The notes beneath the pieces are model-generated. The model searched no databases. It was not told where the DNA came from and saw only the letters and a program-made list of their open reading frames with translations. This document shows positions 20,146 through 28,595 of a DNA stretch of 30,028 nt, one piece after another. A program made the translations under genes and the position numbers. Source of the stretch: a virus; the IMG/VR virus record IMGVR_UViG_3300027733_000154, positions 1-30,028 of that record. One strand, written 5' to 3'. Numbering within the stretch: position 1 is the first letter of the stretch; each line of letters starts with the position of its first letter.

Positions 20146-22775
20146 TGAACCAAGTTATACTAACGCTAACGGACAGCAACGGCAACAGCGCGATTCTCGA
20201 CCTTTATGAGAACGAGAAGATGCACTTGAATTACAAGTTCACGGACATTACCGACTTCGCTTCCGTAGGCAATTACTCGCAGGAATTTCGTGTTCCTGCA
20301 AGTGCAACGAATGTAGACTTCTTCGGTGCTATCTTCAACGTAAACTTCGACGGTTGGTTTGACTTCCGTAAGAAGGTCGAAGCGGTCTTAACCGTTAACA
20401 CGATACCAATTGCAAGCGGTCACATTCAGGTTAAAAAGTTGTATTGGCAGAGCGGTAAGTTGTTCGAGTTTGAAGTTGTGTTCTTTGGTGAAGTACCGAA
20501 CCTCGCGCGTCTGCTCAACGAGAAAAAGTTAAAGGACATTGAAACGATTGTCGCGGGCGACCTTGACTACGACTTACTTCACGCTAACGTTGAAACACCA
20601 CCCAACGAACACACGATTCTAACGCTATGCGATAAGTGGAATCTTACTGCAAGTAACGTTGAAGGACAACCCGTTTATTCAACCGTTATTGCAGGGCAAC
20701 CGACTTATAAACCGCTTTACGTTGGACACATGACACCTGCGGTAAAGGCGCAATACTTGTTTGACGAGATAATGAACGACGCAGGGTTGCAGTATTCGAG
20801 CGATAACCTTTCGAACTGTCTAGATAACGTCTACGTTCCATTCGTGAACGGGCAATACTTAGATACAAATGCAGGTTTGAACGACAACGCAAGTTTACTT
20901 GTAGCTACTTCAAACATATCAACAAATTTTAATTCTGGAACTACTTCGTTTTTCCCTTTGTATTTAGATTATGTTGAATATGAAGACGCAGGTTCTAATT
21001 GGAGTGGCGGTGTTTTTACCGCTCCTTTTTCTACTCAATACACATTTCAAATTTGGACAAATGGAACTTATACTATAAACGCAGGTGGTGGGCAATTTAG
21101 TTTATTGTTTCATTTTTTTGTAAATAACGAATACTCAACAGGTTTTATAAATCAATTTGATAATGGCGAAATTTTAGTAAATCAAAATATTACAATATCA
21201 TTAACCCAAGGAGATACATTTAAGGTGTACATTGATAATGAAGGTGGTTTTATTACTGACGTCGATGTTGATTTAATAGGAAACGGAAGCGGTGGTATTG
21301 ATGACTTTAGCGGAACGGGAATAAAACTTGTTTCGATGTCAACTGCATTAACTGAAGCAACAGTTCAAATGGAGTTCAACGCTCCAGACATGAAGCAAAT
21401 TGATTTTATCACGTCAATTCAAAAGATGTTCAACCTTGTTTTCGTGGCGGACAAGACGCTACCAAACACGCTGAAGATTGAACCAATGGTTGAGTACATC
21501 GCAAGTGGAAACACGCTCGATTGGTCGCAGAAACTCGACTTGTCGAAAGATATTATGTATTCGCCAACGACCGACCTTCAAAAGTCTAAGTTCTCTTTCA
21601 CATATACCGAAGACGGCGACTATTTCAATTCGGTTTACAAAGACAACGGGCGCATCTATGGACGTTATGAAGTAACTGAAAGCGACTTCGAAGTAATTAA
21701 CGAGTTCGCAACAGGAGAAGAAAAGGTTGAGTTAGCATTTGCGTCTACACCTTCCTCACCTGTGGAAAATACAGACGTGGTTGTGCCTAAATTCTTAAAT
21801 TCAGAAGGGGAATTCGTGCAACCTAAACCGCGCATACTTTATTACTTCGCTGACTTCTTTGTAAATATGTACGATGAAGTAAGCGGTGACGTATTGCAAA
21901 CGGCTGTTAAGTGTTTGAATAACTACTCGACAATGAACGCGACGGTATCGGATAAAGACTTAAACTTTGCTCCCGAAATACCACCGCATACAATCATTGC
22001 GAACCCATATGAGAATCTTTACAACCGTTGGTGGCGTAACTACTACCGCGAGTTATTCGACGGACAGGCGCGCATCTTAGAAGGTATGTTTGCGCTAACG
22101 CTAAACGACATATTCACATTTCAATTCAGCGACAAAATATGGATAATCGATTCTTGGTGGCGCGTTCTTGAAATTAATGGCTACGTCGTAGGTGAACAAG
22201 ACATGACAAGCGTCAAACTTATTCGTGTACTTGACATCGACAACGGCTGCGACCTTTTGCCTGTGTCCGCTAACTTAGACCAATCGTTAAATTGGGAAAC
22301 ACCGAACGGTGATCCTGCGGCAATAACGCAAGAATGTTGTTTGCGTTTCGGTTACAACTGGAACATAGCAAAGAACAATTGTTTCTCGCAGCCAAACGGC
22401 GGCACGCGTTCCTTCATAACACAACAACCACCGTCGTTAGCACCAACGCGATTTGGCGCACCGGTTAACTTCGGTGGTTCGATAACACAACCAGTTAGAA
22501 CAATAACGACCGACTACGTTGTAACGTCTTTCGACCGCATGATTTTCGCAGATACAACGGCAAACGGCATAACGATTTACTTGCCTTCTGCAACAACAAC
22601 AGCAGGACGTGAATTGATAATACAACGCGTTGTTTCGGGTGCTAATCCACTAACGATTCAAGCATACACAGGAGAAACGGTCGAAGGTAGCGGAAGCGTT
22701 ACGTTGAGCGTAGCAGGTGATACAATAACAATAATAAGCAATGGAACAGATTTCAAAGGAACATCTTCAAAGTAA
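20142..22775 (+). CDS. Large tail-tip / baseplate hub protein with inserted and C-terminal surface domains
   Basis: This is an 877-residue protein. Residues 1-230 resemble a hub domain (LNYKFTDITDFASVGNYSQE, GHIQVKKLYWQSGKLFEF). Residues about 255-400 form a beta-sandwich-like insertion (YTFQIWTNGTYTINAGGGQF, ISLTQGDTFKVYIDNEGG) whose DNA is clearly richer in A and T than its flanks. The hub pattern then resumes (IDFITSIQKMFNLVFVADKT, WIIDSWWRVLEINGY). The last 90 residues (TTDYVVTSFDRMIFADTTAN, then LTIQAYTGETVEGSGSVTL) match a domain common at the ends of phage fibre proteins. Likely role: tail tip with host-contact modules. Confidence 0.7.
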   Translation: MMNQVILTLTDSNGNSAILDLYENEKMHLNYKFTDITDFASVGNYSQEFRVPASATNVDFFGAIFNVNFDGWFDFRKKVEAVLTVNTIPIASGHIQVKKLYWQSGKLFEFEVVFFGEVPNLARLLNEKKLKDIETIVAGDLDYDLLHANVETPPNEHTILTLCDKWNLTASNVEGQPVYSTVIAGQPTYKPLYVGHMTPAVKAQYLFDEIMNDAGLQYSSDNLSNCLDNVYVPFVNGQYLDTNAGLNDNASLLVATSNISTNFNSGTTSFFPLYLDYVEYEDAGSNWSGGVFTAPFSTQYTFQIWTNGTYTINAGGGQFSLLFHFFVNNEYSTGFINQFDNGEILVNQNITISLTQGDTFKVYIDNEGGFITDVDVDLIGNGSGGIDDFSGTGIKLVSMSTALTEATVQMEFNAPDMKQIDFITSIQKMFNLVFVADKTLPNTLKIEPMVEYIASGNTLDWSQKLDLSKDIMYSPTTDLQKSKFSFTYTEDGDYFNSVYKDNGRIYGRYEVTESDFEVINEFATGEEKVELAFASTPSSPVENTDVVVPKFLNSEGEFVQPKPRILYYFADFFVNMYDEVSGDVLQTAVKCLNNYSTMNATVSDKDLNFAPEIPPHTIIANPYENLYNRWWRNYYRELFDGQARILEGMFALTLNDIFTFQFSDKIWIIDSWWRVLEINGYVVGEQDMTSVKLIRVLDIDNGCDLLPVSANLDQSLNWETPNGDPAAITQECCLRFGYNWNIAKNNCFSQPNGGTRSFITQQPPSLAPTRFGAPVNFGGSITQPVRTITTDYVVTSFDRMIFADTTANGITIYLPSATTTAGRELIIQRVVSGANPLTIQAYTGETVEGSGSVTLSVAGDTITIISNGTDFKGTSSK

Positions 22776-22785
22776 AGCAAGCGCA

Positions 22786-22959
22786 ATGGTTGCCTGTTTA
22801 GAGTTCATAAAACTTAACGTTAAAAGCGAAAGCAACTACGGTCGCATCGCTAACGGCAAAAACAAACTAGCAAAATGGTTGTGTCGATTGCATAATTGTA
22901 CGCCTATTTATGTAAACGTAGCGTTTTGGATATTTATAATTTATATAATCTTCTTCTAA
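22786..22959 (+). CDS. Small membrane protein, 57 residues
   Basis: ATG 22786 gives MVACLEFIKLNVKSESNYGR, then NKLAKWLCRLHNCTPIYVNV and a C-terminal membrane helix (AFWIFIIYIIFF). An earlier in-frame ATG at 22741 lies inside the preceding gene and would add 15 residues; I cannot exclude it. The NCTP..VN pattern with a C-terminal membrane helix is familiar from Bacteroidetes phages. Function is unknown. Confidence 0.55.
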   Translation: MVACLEFIKLNVKSESNYGRIANGKNKLAKWLCRLHNCTPIYVNVAFWIFIIYIIFF

Positions 22960-22960
22960 A

Positions 22961-25165
22961 ATGGCAAATACAATAGACTTCAATGTAGATAGTAACGCGA
23001 TGACCGTTCTCAATCAGACGGCTACGGCTGCTGACGGTGCGGCGAAAGGTATTAAGACATTGAAGGCGCAATACGCCGACTTAAAAAAGCAACAAGACCA
23101 ATTCGATCCAGGGACGGAAAAGTTCAACGCGCTTTCCCAAGAAATGGGTGTTCTTAAAGACCGCATGAACGACGCTGCCGAAGCGGTGAAGGGAAACACA
23201 GGGCCTGCGATTGAAGGAATGAGTGCGACGTTTGGAATCATGGGGCAACAGTTAGGCAATCTTGATTTCGAAGGACTAACGCAATCGATTGGAACGTTTA
23301 GCGCAAATCTTTCGCGCATTGATCCTAAAGCAATGATGGGTTCACTTAAAGCTATGTTAGCTGCGGGTGTTCAAGGTTTCAAAGCGTTGGGAAATGTCAT
23401 TAAGCAAAACCCTATCTTTATTTTAGTAGGTGTAATTATTGGAATTATTGCATACTGGAAAGAGTTGAGCGACTTAGTTAGTGGAAAGAAGGGAATGTTG
23501 GAAAGTCTTAACAAACAAGCGGACGCATTAAAAACACAGGAACAATCGTTAACTCGTCAACTAGCGTTGCAAAAAGCGTTAGGCGAAGGAGCAGCAGCAA
23601 TTTTAAGGACGGAACTAGATATGCTTGCAAACAAACAAAAGCAAGCCGAAGTAGCAATGGAAATAGCGGTTCTTGAAGATGACAAAGTAAAGTTCTTGGA
23701 AGCGCAGCAGCAGCAACTTCAAGCCATTAACGACGTAGAACTTCGGAGAATAAAAATACATAAAGACGCGCAAGCATTACTTGACAAAATTCGCGCGGGC
23801 AAAGACGACGAATACAATAAACAGCTTTTACAAAATCAAGCGTTTAGTGAATACAAAGCGCGCACGGAAGAACTTGGTGCAGAGCAGCAAAGAAACAACG
23901 AAAGAGCAAGACAAGTAAACAACGAAATTGCAGACGCGCAAAGAGCAGGAAACAAAGCGTTAGAAGAAAAGTTAATGTTAGAAAAACAATCTTTGTACAA
24001 TCAGAATGTTTCCATTCAATCTAACAAAGACGAAATATGGAACGCGGGAATGGCTGCGAAAGAAGAAGTTAAGACGGAGAAAGAACTAGCAAGAATAGCA
24101 GCAAGCAAAGCTAAACAAGCGGAACGTAAAAGCGCAGCGGATGCAGCAGCTAAAAAGTTAGCAGACGATATTCTTGCAGTCGAGCAGCACATGGTTGAGG
24201 TTCAACGTTCTTTGATGGCTGACAAAGACAGAGAAATTTTACTATTACAAGAAAAGCAAGCGCAAGAATTAAAGACATACGAGAAAGGAAAAAAGAGCGC
24301 GGAAGATTTGGCCAAACTAAAAACTTCACACGCTACTGAATTAAAAATTCTAACGGATAAGTACGACAAAGAAGCGCAAGAAAAAGAAGCTGAAAAGAAA
24401 CTAAAAGAAGAAGAAGCAAGACAAAAAGAACTTGAACGCGTTGAAGAACAATATCAGCTTCTTCAAAAACTTAAAAGCGACGCTTTAGAAAACGAAATAA
24501 ACGAAGCGGTTTTATCGGCTGAAAAACTTCAGGAATTAGCAACGGGCAATCCAGAATTAGAACTTGCAATTCAAGAAGACCTAAAAAAGAAACTTGCTGA
24601 AATAACTAAAAAGTATTTAGACAAGCAAGTTGAAGACACCAAAAAATCGGAAGCGGAAATATCAGCAGCAAAACAAGCAACGCAAGATTTTAGATTGAAG
24701 CAATTAGGCGAATCATTCGCAGCACTTGGAGCGTTAAACGACGCGTTTACAAAGAAGGGACAACAACAATCGAAGAAACAATTTCAGATTCAAAAAGCGT
24801 TGAATCTCGCGTCGGCTGTAGTCGATACTTACGGCGGTATCAATAGAGCGTTGAACGACAAGACAATGCCTTCAACAACAGCGCGTATTATTCAAGCGTC
24901 AATCGTTGGCGCAATGGGACTGGCTAACGTTATCAAAATATCAAAGACAGAATACGGCAACGCGTCCGCACCTTCGGGAACGAATATGAGCGCGGGCGGT
25001 GGTGGCGACGCAGGAACAACAGCCCCTTCACCTGCAAACTTCGCCTTCTTGCAGAACCAACCCAACCAACAACCACCGCTTCAGGCGTACGTCGTTGGAA
25101 CGCAGGTGTCGAGCAACTTAGAAGCGCAACAATTAATTCAAAATCAATCTCGCTTAGGCGGTTAA
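22961..25165 (+). CDS. Tape measure protein
   Basis: This 734-residue protein starts one base after the previous stop. It is almost entirely helical. An N-terminal coiled coil (ADLKKQQDQFDPGTEKFNAL, MGVLKDRMNDAAEAV) is followed by hydrophobic segments at about 150-165 (PIFILVGVIIGIIAYW). A long charged coiled coil at about 180-570 is rich in Lys, Glu, Gln and Ala. A glycine-rich, proline-containing C terminus (SAGGGGDAGTTAPSPANF) closes it. This is the classic tape measure design, which sets tail length and helps DNA entry. The length suggests a tail on the order of 100 nm. Confidence 0.88.
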   Translation: MANTIDFNVDSNAMTVLNQTATAADGAAKGIKTLKAQYADLKKQQDQFDPGTEKFNALSQEMGVLKDRMNDAAEAVKGNTGPAIEGMSATFGIMGQQLGNLDFEGLTQSIGTFSANLSRIDPKAMMGSLKAMLAAGVQGFKALGNVIKQNPIFILVGVIIGIIAYWKELSDLVSGKKGMLESLNKQADALKTQEQSLTRQLALQKALGEGAAAILRTELDMLANKQKQAEVAMEIAVLEDDKVKFLEAQQQQLQAINDVELRRIKIHKDAQALLDKIRAGKDDEYNKQLLQNQAFSEYKARTEELGAEQQRNNERARQVNNEIADAQRAGNKALEEKLMLEKQSLYNQNVSIQSNKDEIWNAGMAAKEEVKTEKELARIAASKAKQAERKSAADAAAKKLADDILAVEQHMVEVQRSLMADKDREILLLQEKQAQELKTYEKGKKSAEDLAKLKTSHATELKILTDKYDKEAQEKEAEKKLKEEEARQKELERVEEQYQLLQKLKSDALENEINEAVLSAEKLQELATGNPELELAIQEDLKKKLAEITKKYLDKQVEDTKKSEAEISAAKQATQDFRLKQLGESFAALGALNDAFTKKGQQQSKKQFQIQKALNLASAVVDTYGGINRALNDKTMPSTTARIIQASIVGAMGLANVIKISKTEYGNASAPSGTNMSAGGGGDAGTTAPSPANFAFLQNQPNQQPPLQAYVVGTQVSSNLEAQQLIQNQSRLGG

Positions 25166-25175
25166 AAAAAACAAT

Positions 25176-25763
25176 ATGAAAAAAATTAAAGTTATTGAAT
25201 ACGGCATTGACGATGCGGGTTTGCTCGGAGTATTCGCGATTAGCGTTGTTGAACAACCTGCAATCGGGGTTGACTTCGTTGCGCTTTCAGAACAACACAG
25301 CGTCAAGTTCAAAGAAGATTTTAGAGGACTGTTGTACGGTGCTTTGCTTATTCCTGACCAACTCATTTACAGACGCGACGACGCAACTAACGAAGAATAC
25401 TATGTGAAGTATTCAAAGGACACTATTCGCGCTATTGCTTACAACTACTTAAAGCAATCAAACCAAAACAACGCAACGGTTGAACACGCGAAAGTGGTTG
25501 AAGGAGTGTCGTTGGTTGAAACGTGGATAATCGAAGGCGAAAACGACAAGTCTAAAAACTTTGGCTTCGACCTACCGGAAGGAACGTGGTTCGGTTGCAT
25601 GAAGGTCGAGAACGACGAAGTGAAACAACAGATTCAAAACAAAGAAGTGTTGGGTTTCTCAATCGAAGGAAACTTTGCCGTTGAGAAAGAAATGTACATG
25701 AGTAAGCACGACGAATTTGCTGCCATTCTTGACGAAATAAACGAACTTCTAAAAGGCGAGTAA
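25176..25763 (+). CDS. XkdF-like phage protease (prohead maturation)
   Basis: This 195-residue protein shows blocks I recognise from the XkdF-like putative serine protease family. GLLGVFAISVVEQPAIGVDF is followed by LLYGALLIPDQLIYRRDDAT, EEYYVKYSKDTIRAIAYNYL, NATVEHAKVVEGVSLVETWI, DLPEGTWFGCMKV and EVLGFSIEGNF. The likely catalytic His is in VEHAK and the Ser in GFSIEG. It directly precedes the scaffold-like and capsid genes, as expected for the enzyme that trims them during prohead maturation. Confidence 0.85.
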   Translation: MKKIKVIEYGIDDAGLLGVFAISVVEQPAIGVDFVALSEQHSVKFKEDFRGLLYGALLIPDQLIYRRDDATNEEYYVKYSKDTIRAIAYNYLKQSNQNNATVEHAKVVEGVSLVETWIIEGENDKSKNFGFDLPEGTWFGCMKVENDEVKQQIQNKEVLGFSIEGNFAVEKEMYMSKHDEFAAILDEINELLKGE

Positions 25764-25939
25764 TGAATATCGAAGCAGGTGGTTTCCTGAAGGTTGAACT
25801 ATTCAACGACGACGCTAACCTGTTTCTTCTTGCACTCACAAAGATTACAAAAGAAGGTGCTGCAATGGGTTTTAAGACCTATGGATTGAATGAACAGGAA
25901 GTGAAGGTACTGAATGACATTCTCGAAAATTTAGGATAA
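25763..25939 (+). CDS. Small hypothetical protein, 58 residues
   Basis: The start overlaps the protease stop (TAATG). The product has an N-terminal part NIEAGGFLKVELFNDDANLF, a helix LLALTKITKEGAAMGF and an acidic C-terminal helix (NEQEVKVLNDILENLG). It is followed closely by a strong hairpin. No family is recognised; position suggests a head-assembly accessory. Confidence 0.5.
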   Translation: MNIEAGGFLKVELFNDDANLFLLALTKITKEGAAMGFKTYGLNEQEVKVLNDILENLG

Positions 25940-25943
25940 AAAA

Positions 25944-25967
25944 AACGGGGGTAACTACTCCCCCGTT
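25944..25967. terminator. G-C-rich hairpin between protease and scaffold genes
   Basis: AACGGGGG (25944-25951) pairs with CCCCCGTT (25960-25967) around an eight-base loop. On the plus strand an A-run precedes it and no U-run follows. On the minus strand the U-run is in terminator position, though no leftward gene exists here. It may still end or stabilise the plus-strand message. Confidence 0.55.
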
Positions 25968-26063
25968 CAAACCTAAAATCAAAATCAACTAATGAAAAGT
26001 CGAATTGTGAAACAAATATACGCTCTTTTCTATTTAGGTACTAAACATTTAATAAACACTTAT

Positions 26064-26630
26064 ATGAATTTACGAGAAAAAGTAAACGCTCTTTTCGCAA
26101 AACACAATGTAAGCCTATCTGCTGAAGAAGTAGTTGAGGTGAAGCAAATGGTTGAAGCGATACTACAAGACGGAACAAGTATCTACTCAGACAGCGACGC
26201 GTGGGCGGTTGGTGTTCGTGCATTCGCTAAAGACATGGACGGCAACGAGGTTGCGTTAATGGACGGTGAATACACAACAGCAGAAGGTCTTGTTGTAACT
26301 GTTACAGGAGGTCTTGTTGAAGAAATCGCAGACGCTGCTGAAGAAGCACCAGAAGCGGAAGTTGCACCCGTTGAGGTTGTAGCTGAAGAACAAGCATCTG
26401 AATCACTAAGCGCGGAAGTTGAAGGACTTTTGTCGTTGGTTGCAAAACTTGAAAGCGAACTTGCTGACATGAAGAAAGCAAACACAGAACTTTCAAGCGA
26501 AGTAACAAAATTAAGCGCACAGCCTGCCGCTACTTCAATCAAAGAAGTAAAGCAAGCAAAACAAACACCTTCGAAGCCATACGCTAAAATGTCGGCTGAA
26601 GAACGTTTCTTATTTCATCTTAAAAAATAA
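26064..26630 (+). CDS. Scaffold-like protein
   Basis: I choose ATG 26064 (MNLREKVNALFAKHNVSL), giving 188 residues; an in-frame ATG at 25992 would add 24 residues of poor character. Residues 1-80 are a small folded domain (EVVEVKQMVEAILQDGTSIY, YTTAEGLVVTVTGGLV). An Ala/Glu/Val-rich linker (EEAPEAEVAPVEVVAEEQ) leads to a coiled coil at about 115-150 (LVAKLESELADMKKANTEL). A basic C terminus ends FLFHLKK. Acidic-linker plus coiled coil plus basic end, directly before the capsid gene, is the usual design of a phage scaffold. Confidence 0.7.
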   Translation: MNLREKVNALFAKHNVSLSAEEVVEVKQMVEAILQDGTSIYSDSDAWAVGVRAFAKDMDGNEVALMDGEYTTAEGLVVTVTGGLVEEIADAAEEAPEAEVAPVEVVAEEQASESLSAEVEGLLSLVAKLESELADMKKANTELSSEVTKLSAQPAATSIKEVKQAKQTPSKPYAKMSAEERFLFHLKK

Positions 26631-26651
26631 TAAAAAAACAAACAATAAAAA

Positions 26652-27548
26652 ATGGCTACTACCACTTCATTAACTTCTACCTACGCAGGTAGAGAAGCAG
26701 CAGGATATATCCGCGCTGCATTCTTGAGTAACGAGTCTTTGGCTGCGGTTACCTTCAAAGAAAACATCGAGTACAAGCAAGTTGTTCGCAAATTAGTTGA
26801 TTCTATCACTTTTGCAAACGCTACTTGTGACTTCACACCAACAGGAACAGTTACTCTTACTGAGCGTATCTTGACTTTGGAAAAATTCCAAGTTCACAGA
26901 CAACTTTGTAAGAAAGACTTTTTAATTGACTGGGAAGCAAGAGAAGAACAAAACGGAAACCTTCACGCTTCTTTGACTGACGCATTAATTGCTAACGTTT
27001 TAGCGGGTGTTGCAGCACGCAACGAGGTTCTTATATGGCAGGGTGTTAACGCTAACGCTGGCGAGTACGATGGTTTCGAAACTTTGTTCTTAGCTGACGC
27101 TGCGGTTCTTGATGTTTCTTCTCCAGTAGCAATTGATGCTACTAATGTAATCGAAGAAATGGGACGCTTAGTTCTTACCCTTCCAACGCGCGTTCGTCGT
27201 GCAACTGAGAAGCCTGTAATCGCAGTTTCTTCTAACGTTGCTGAGGCATACAGAAGTGCAATTCTTGGTCTTGGTGGTGGTTACTACCTTTATCAAGGAG
27301 AATCAGTTGTAATGAATTGGCAGGGACAGTATGACGTTATTGAGTGCCCAGGTATGTCCGACGACACAATGGCGTTTTACCAAAAGTCAAACCTTTGGTT
27401 CGGTACTAACTTGATGGATCAATGGAACAATGTAGCAGTTTTGGATATGTATGCACATGACCTTTCTGACAACGTTCGTTTCGCTGCTTCTTTCTTCGCA
27501 GGTGTACAATACGGCTTCGGAAACGAAATCGCATTTTACCAAGCATAA
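26652..27548 (+). CDS. Major capsid protein (HK97 fold likely)
   Basis: This 298-residue protein follows the scaffold-like gene. Its DNA uses more preferred codons than nearby genes, consistent with high expression. The N-terminal ATTTSLTSTYAGREAAGYIR arm is followed by VRKLVDSITFANATCDFTPT, a long helix region (LTDALIANVLAGVAARNEVL) and PTRVRRATEKPVIAVSSNVA, which resembles the P-domain/A-domain core. It ends FFAGVQYGFGNEIAFYQ. The C-terminal VQYG pattern is common in this capsid group. Gene order protease-scaffold-capsid supports the assignment. Confidence 0.85.
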   Translation: MATTTSLTSTYAGREAAGYIRAAFLSNESLAAVTFKENIEYKQVVRKLVDSITFANATCDFTPTGTVTLTERILTLEKFQVHRQLCKKDFLIDWEAREEQNGNLHASLTDALIANVLAGVAARNEVLIWQGVNANAGEYDGFETLFLADAAVLDVSSPVAIDATNVIEEMGRLVLTLPTRVRRATEKPVIAVSSNVAEAYRSAILGLGGGYYLYQGESVVMNWQGQYDVIECPGMSDDTMAFYQKSNLWFGTNLMDQWNNVAVLDMYAHDLSDNVRFAASFFAGVQYGFGNEIAFYQA

Positions 27549-27575
27549 TTCAACCATTCTAACCCTTGCATAAAC

Positions 27576-27603
27576 AGAGGTAGCGGTTAAACACCGCTCC
27601 TCT
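27576..27603 (+). terminator. Intrinsic terminator after the major capsid gene
   Basis: AGAGG and AGCGGT (27576-27580, 27582-27587) pair with ACCGCT and CCTCT (27593-27603), with one bulged T, and TTTT follows through 27606. It lies 28 bases after the capsid stop and before the tail-tube-like gene, so capsid message may be partly terminated here. Confidence 0.7.
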
Positions 27604-27628
27604 TTTGTGCTAATAAAAACATACAAAT

Positions 27629-28135
27629 ATGGCATGTGAATTAAGCACAGGATTTACACTCGATTGCAAAGACGGCATCGGTGGTATTAAGAAAATTATT
27701 CTTTGTGACACGGTTACTTCGTTAACTTTTGACGCAAACGAAATTGTTACTGCTATCGTTGGTCCAGTTTCAGGTGATTTGTACACATACGAATTACCAA
27801 CGCAAACAGGATCGTTCGAAGAAACAATTAACTTCAACCGTGATGCAGGAACTATTTTCTACACGCAGACGGTAAACGTTATGTTAAACAAATTAAGCGC
27901 TCCTAAGCGTTTAGAATTGCAAACAGTTGCACAAGGTCGTCCGATTGTTTTCGTTAACGATTCAAACGACAACTGGTGGGCTGTTGGTTATGAGTTCGGT
28001 GCTGACCTTTCTACTGCAACAGCAGCTACAGGAACTGCACTTGGTGACATGAATGGTTTCACACTTGCATTTGTACACGAAACTCCAAAGAGAGCGTACA
28101 AATTGAGCGGTACTCCTTTGTCAATTCTTGACTAA
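27629..28135 (+). CDS. Virion structural protein, probable major tail (tube) protein
   Basis: This 168-residue, beta-rich protein reads ACELSTGFTLDCKDGIGGIK, then TYELPTQTGSFEETINFNRD, TIFYTQTVNVMLNKLSAPKR and LGDMNGFTLAFVHETPKRAY. I know close patterns from Bacteroidetes phages, where the protein is abundant in virions and has a tail-tube-like fold. It is flanked by hairpins on both sides, as expected for a highly expressed structural gene. A decoration protein of the head is the alternative, given its place between capsid and portal. Confidence 0.6.
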   Translation: MACELSTGFTLDCKDGIGGIKKIILCDTVTSLTFDANEIVTAIVGPVSGDLYTYELPTQTGSFEETINFNRDAGTIFYTQTVNVMLNKLSAPKRLELQTVAQGRPIVFVNDSNDNWWAVGYEFGADLSTATAATGTALGDMNGFTLAFVHETPKRAYKLSGTPLSILD

Positions 28136-28151
28136 TCAAAAAAACTTTTAC

Positions 28152-28180
28152 ACACATAGGGACAAAGCGTCCCTATGTGT
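28152..28180 (+). terminator. Strong hairpin terminator
   Basis: ACACATAGGGAC (28152-28163) pairs perfectly with GTCCCTATGTGT (28169-28180) around AAAGC, followed by TGTAATTTT. It sits 16 bases after the tail-tube-like gene. A U-rich tail is weak but present. Confidence 0.7.
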
Positions 28181-28210
28181 TGTAATTTTAACGTAAAGGG
28201 AAAAGATAGA

Positions 28211-28594
28211 ATGGTTTATCTCAACACAAATACAGCGAATCAATACGCGTGGCTTTCGTTAGACGAAGGACGTGCCTATTTCAACGTTGCCTTTACTCAT
28301 TACCTTCTTGTCATGACTTACGAAATGACAGGTGAACAACTCGCGCAAGTGGTCGAAGTAATAAACGAGAACGAACGCGTAACTAAAATAAGACTTACAA
28401 CCGTTGGTTTGGTCGATGCAGGTCGTTATCATTACGAAGTGTACGGACAAAACAGCAGCAGCAATATAGACCCAACCAACGCCGCCGTTCTTGGCTTGAT
28501 TGAAAAAAGTTTAATGATTTTACAAGACGAAACAATTTTCTTTGACGTTTCTTCACCGACAATTCCTGTCGACGTAATTTATACAGGTGCATAA
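28211..28594 (+). CDS. Small head/neck-type hypothetical protein, 127 residues
   Basis: ATG 28211 is preferred. An upstream in-frame ATG at 28175 lies inside the terminator arm. The protein is beta-rich (MVYLNTNTANQYAWLSLDEG, YFNVAFTHYLLVMTYEM, VTKIRLTTVGLVDAGRYHYE). It continues with YGQNSSSNIDPTNAAVLGLI and ends with PTIPVDVIYTG. One base separates it from the portal start (TAAC ATG). Position before the portal suggests a structural role; no family is recognised. Confidence 0.55.
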   Translation: MVYLNTNTANQYAWLSLDEGRAYFNVAFTHYLLVMTYEMTGEQLAQVVEVINENERVTKIRLTTVGLVDAGRYHYEVYGQNSSSNIDPTNAAVLGLIEKSLMILQDETIFFDVSSPTIPVDVIYTGA

Positions 28595-28595
28595 C

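Noticed and set aside
25992-26063. Earlier start for the scaffold-like gene
   Set aside because: The extra 24 residues have poor character, while MNLREKV at 26064 has a good A-rich leader.
26183-26542. 119-residue minus-strand frame opposite the scaffold-like gene
   Set aside because: Low-complexity Ser/Ala/Thr product that mirrors the Ala/Glu-rich linker of the real gene.
28175-28210. Earlier start of the gene 28211-28594
   Set aside because: It would begin inside the 3' arm of the terminator hairpin.
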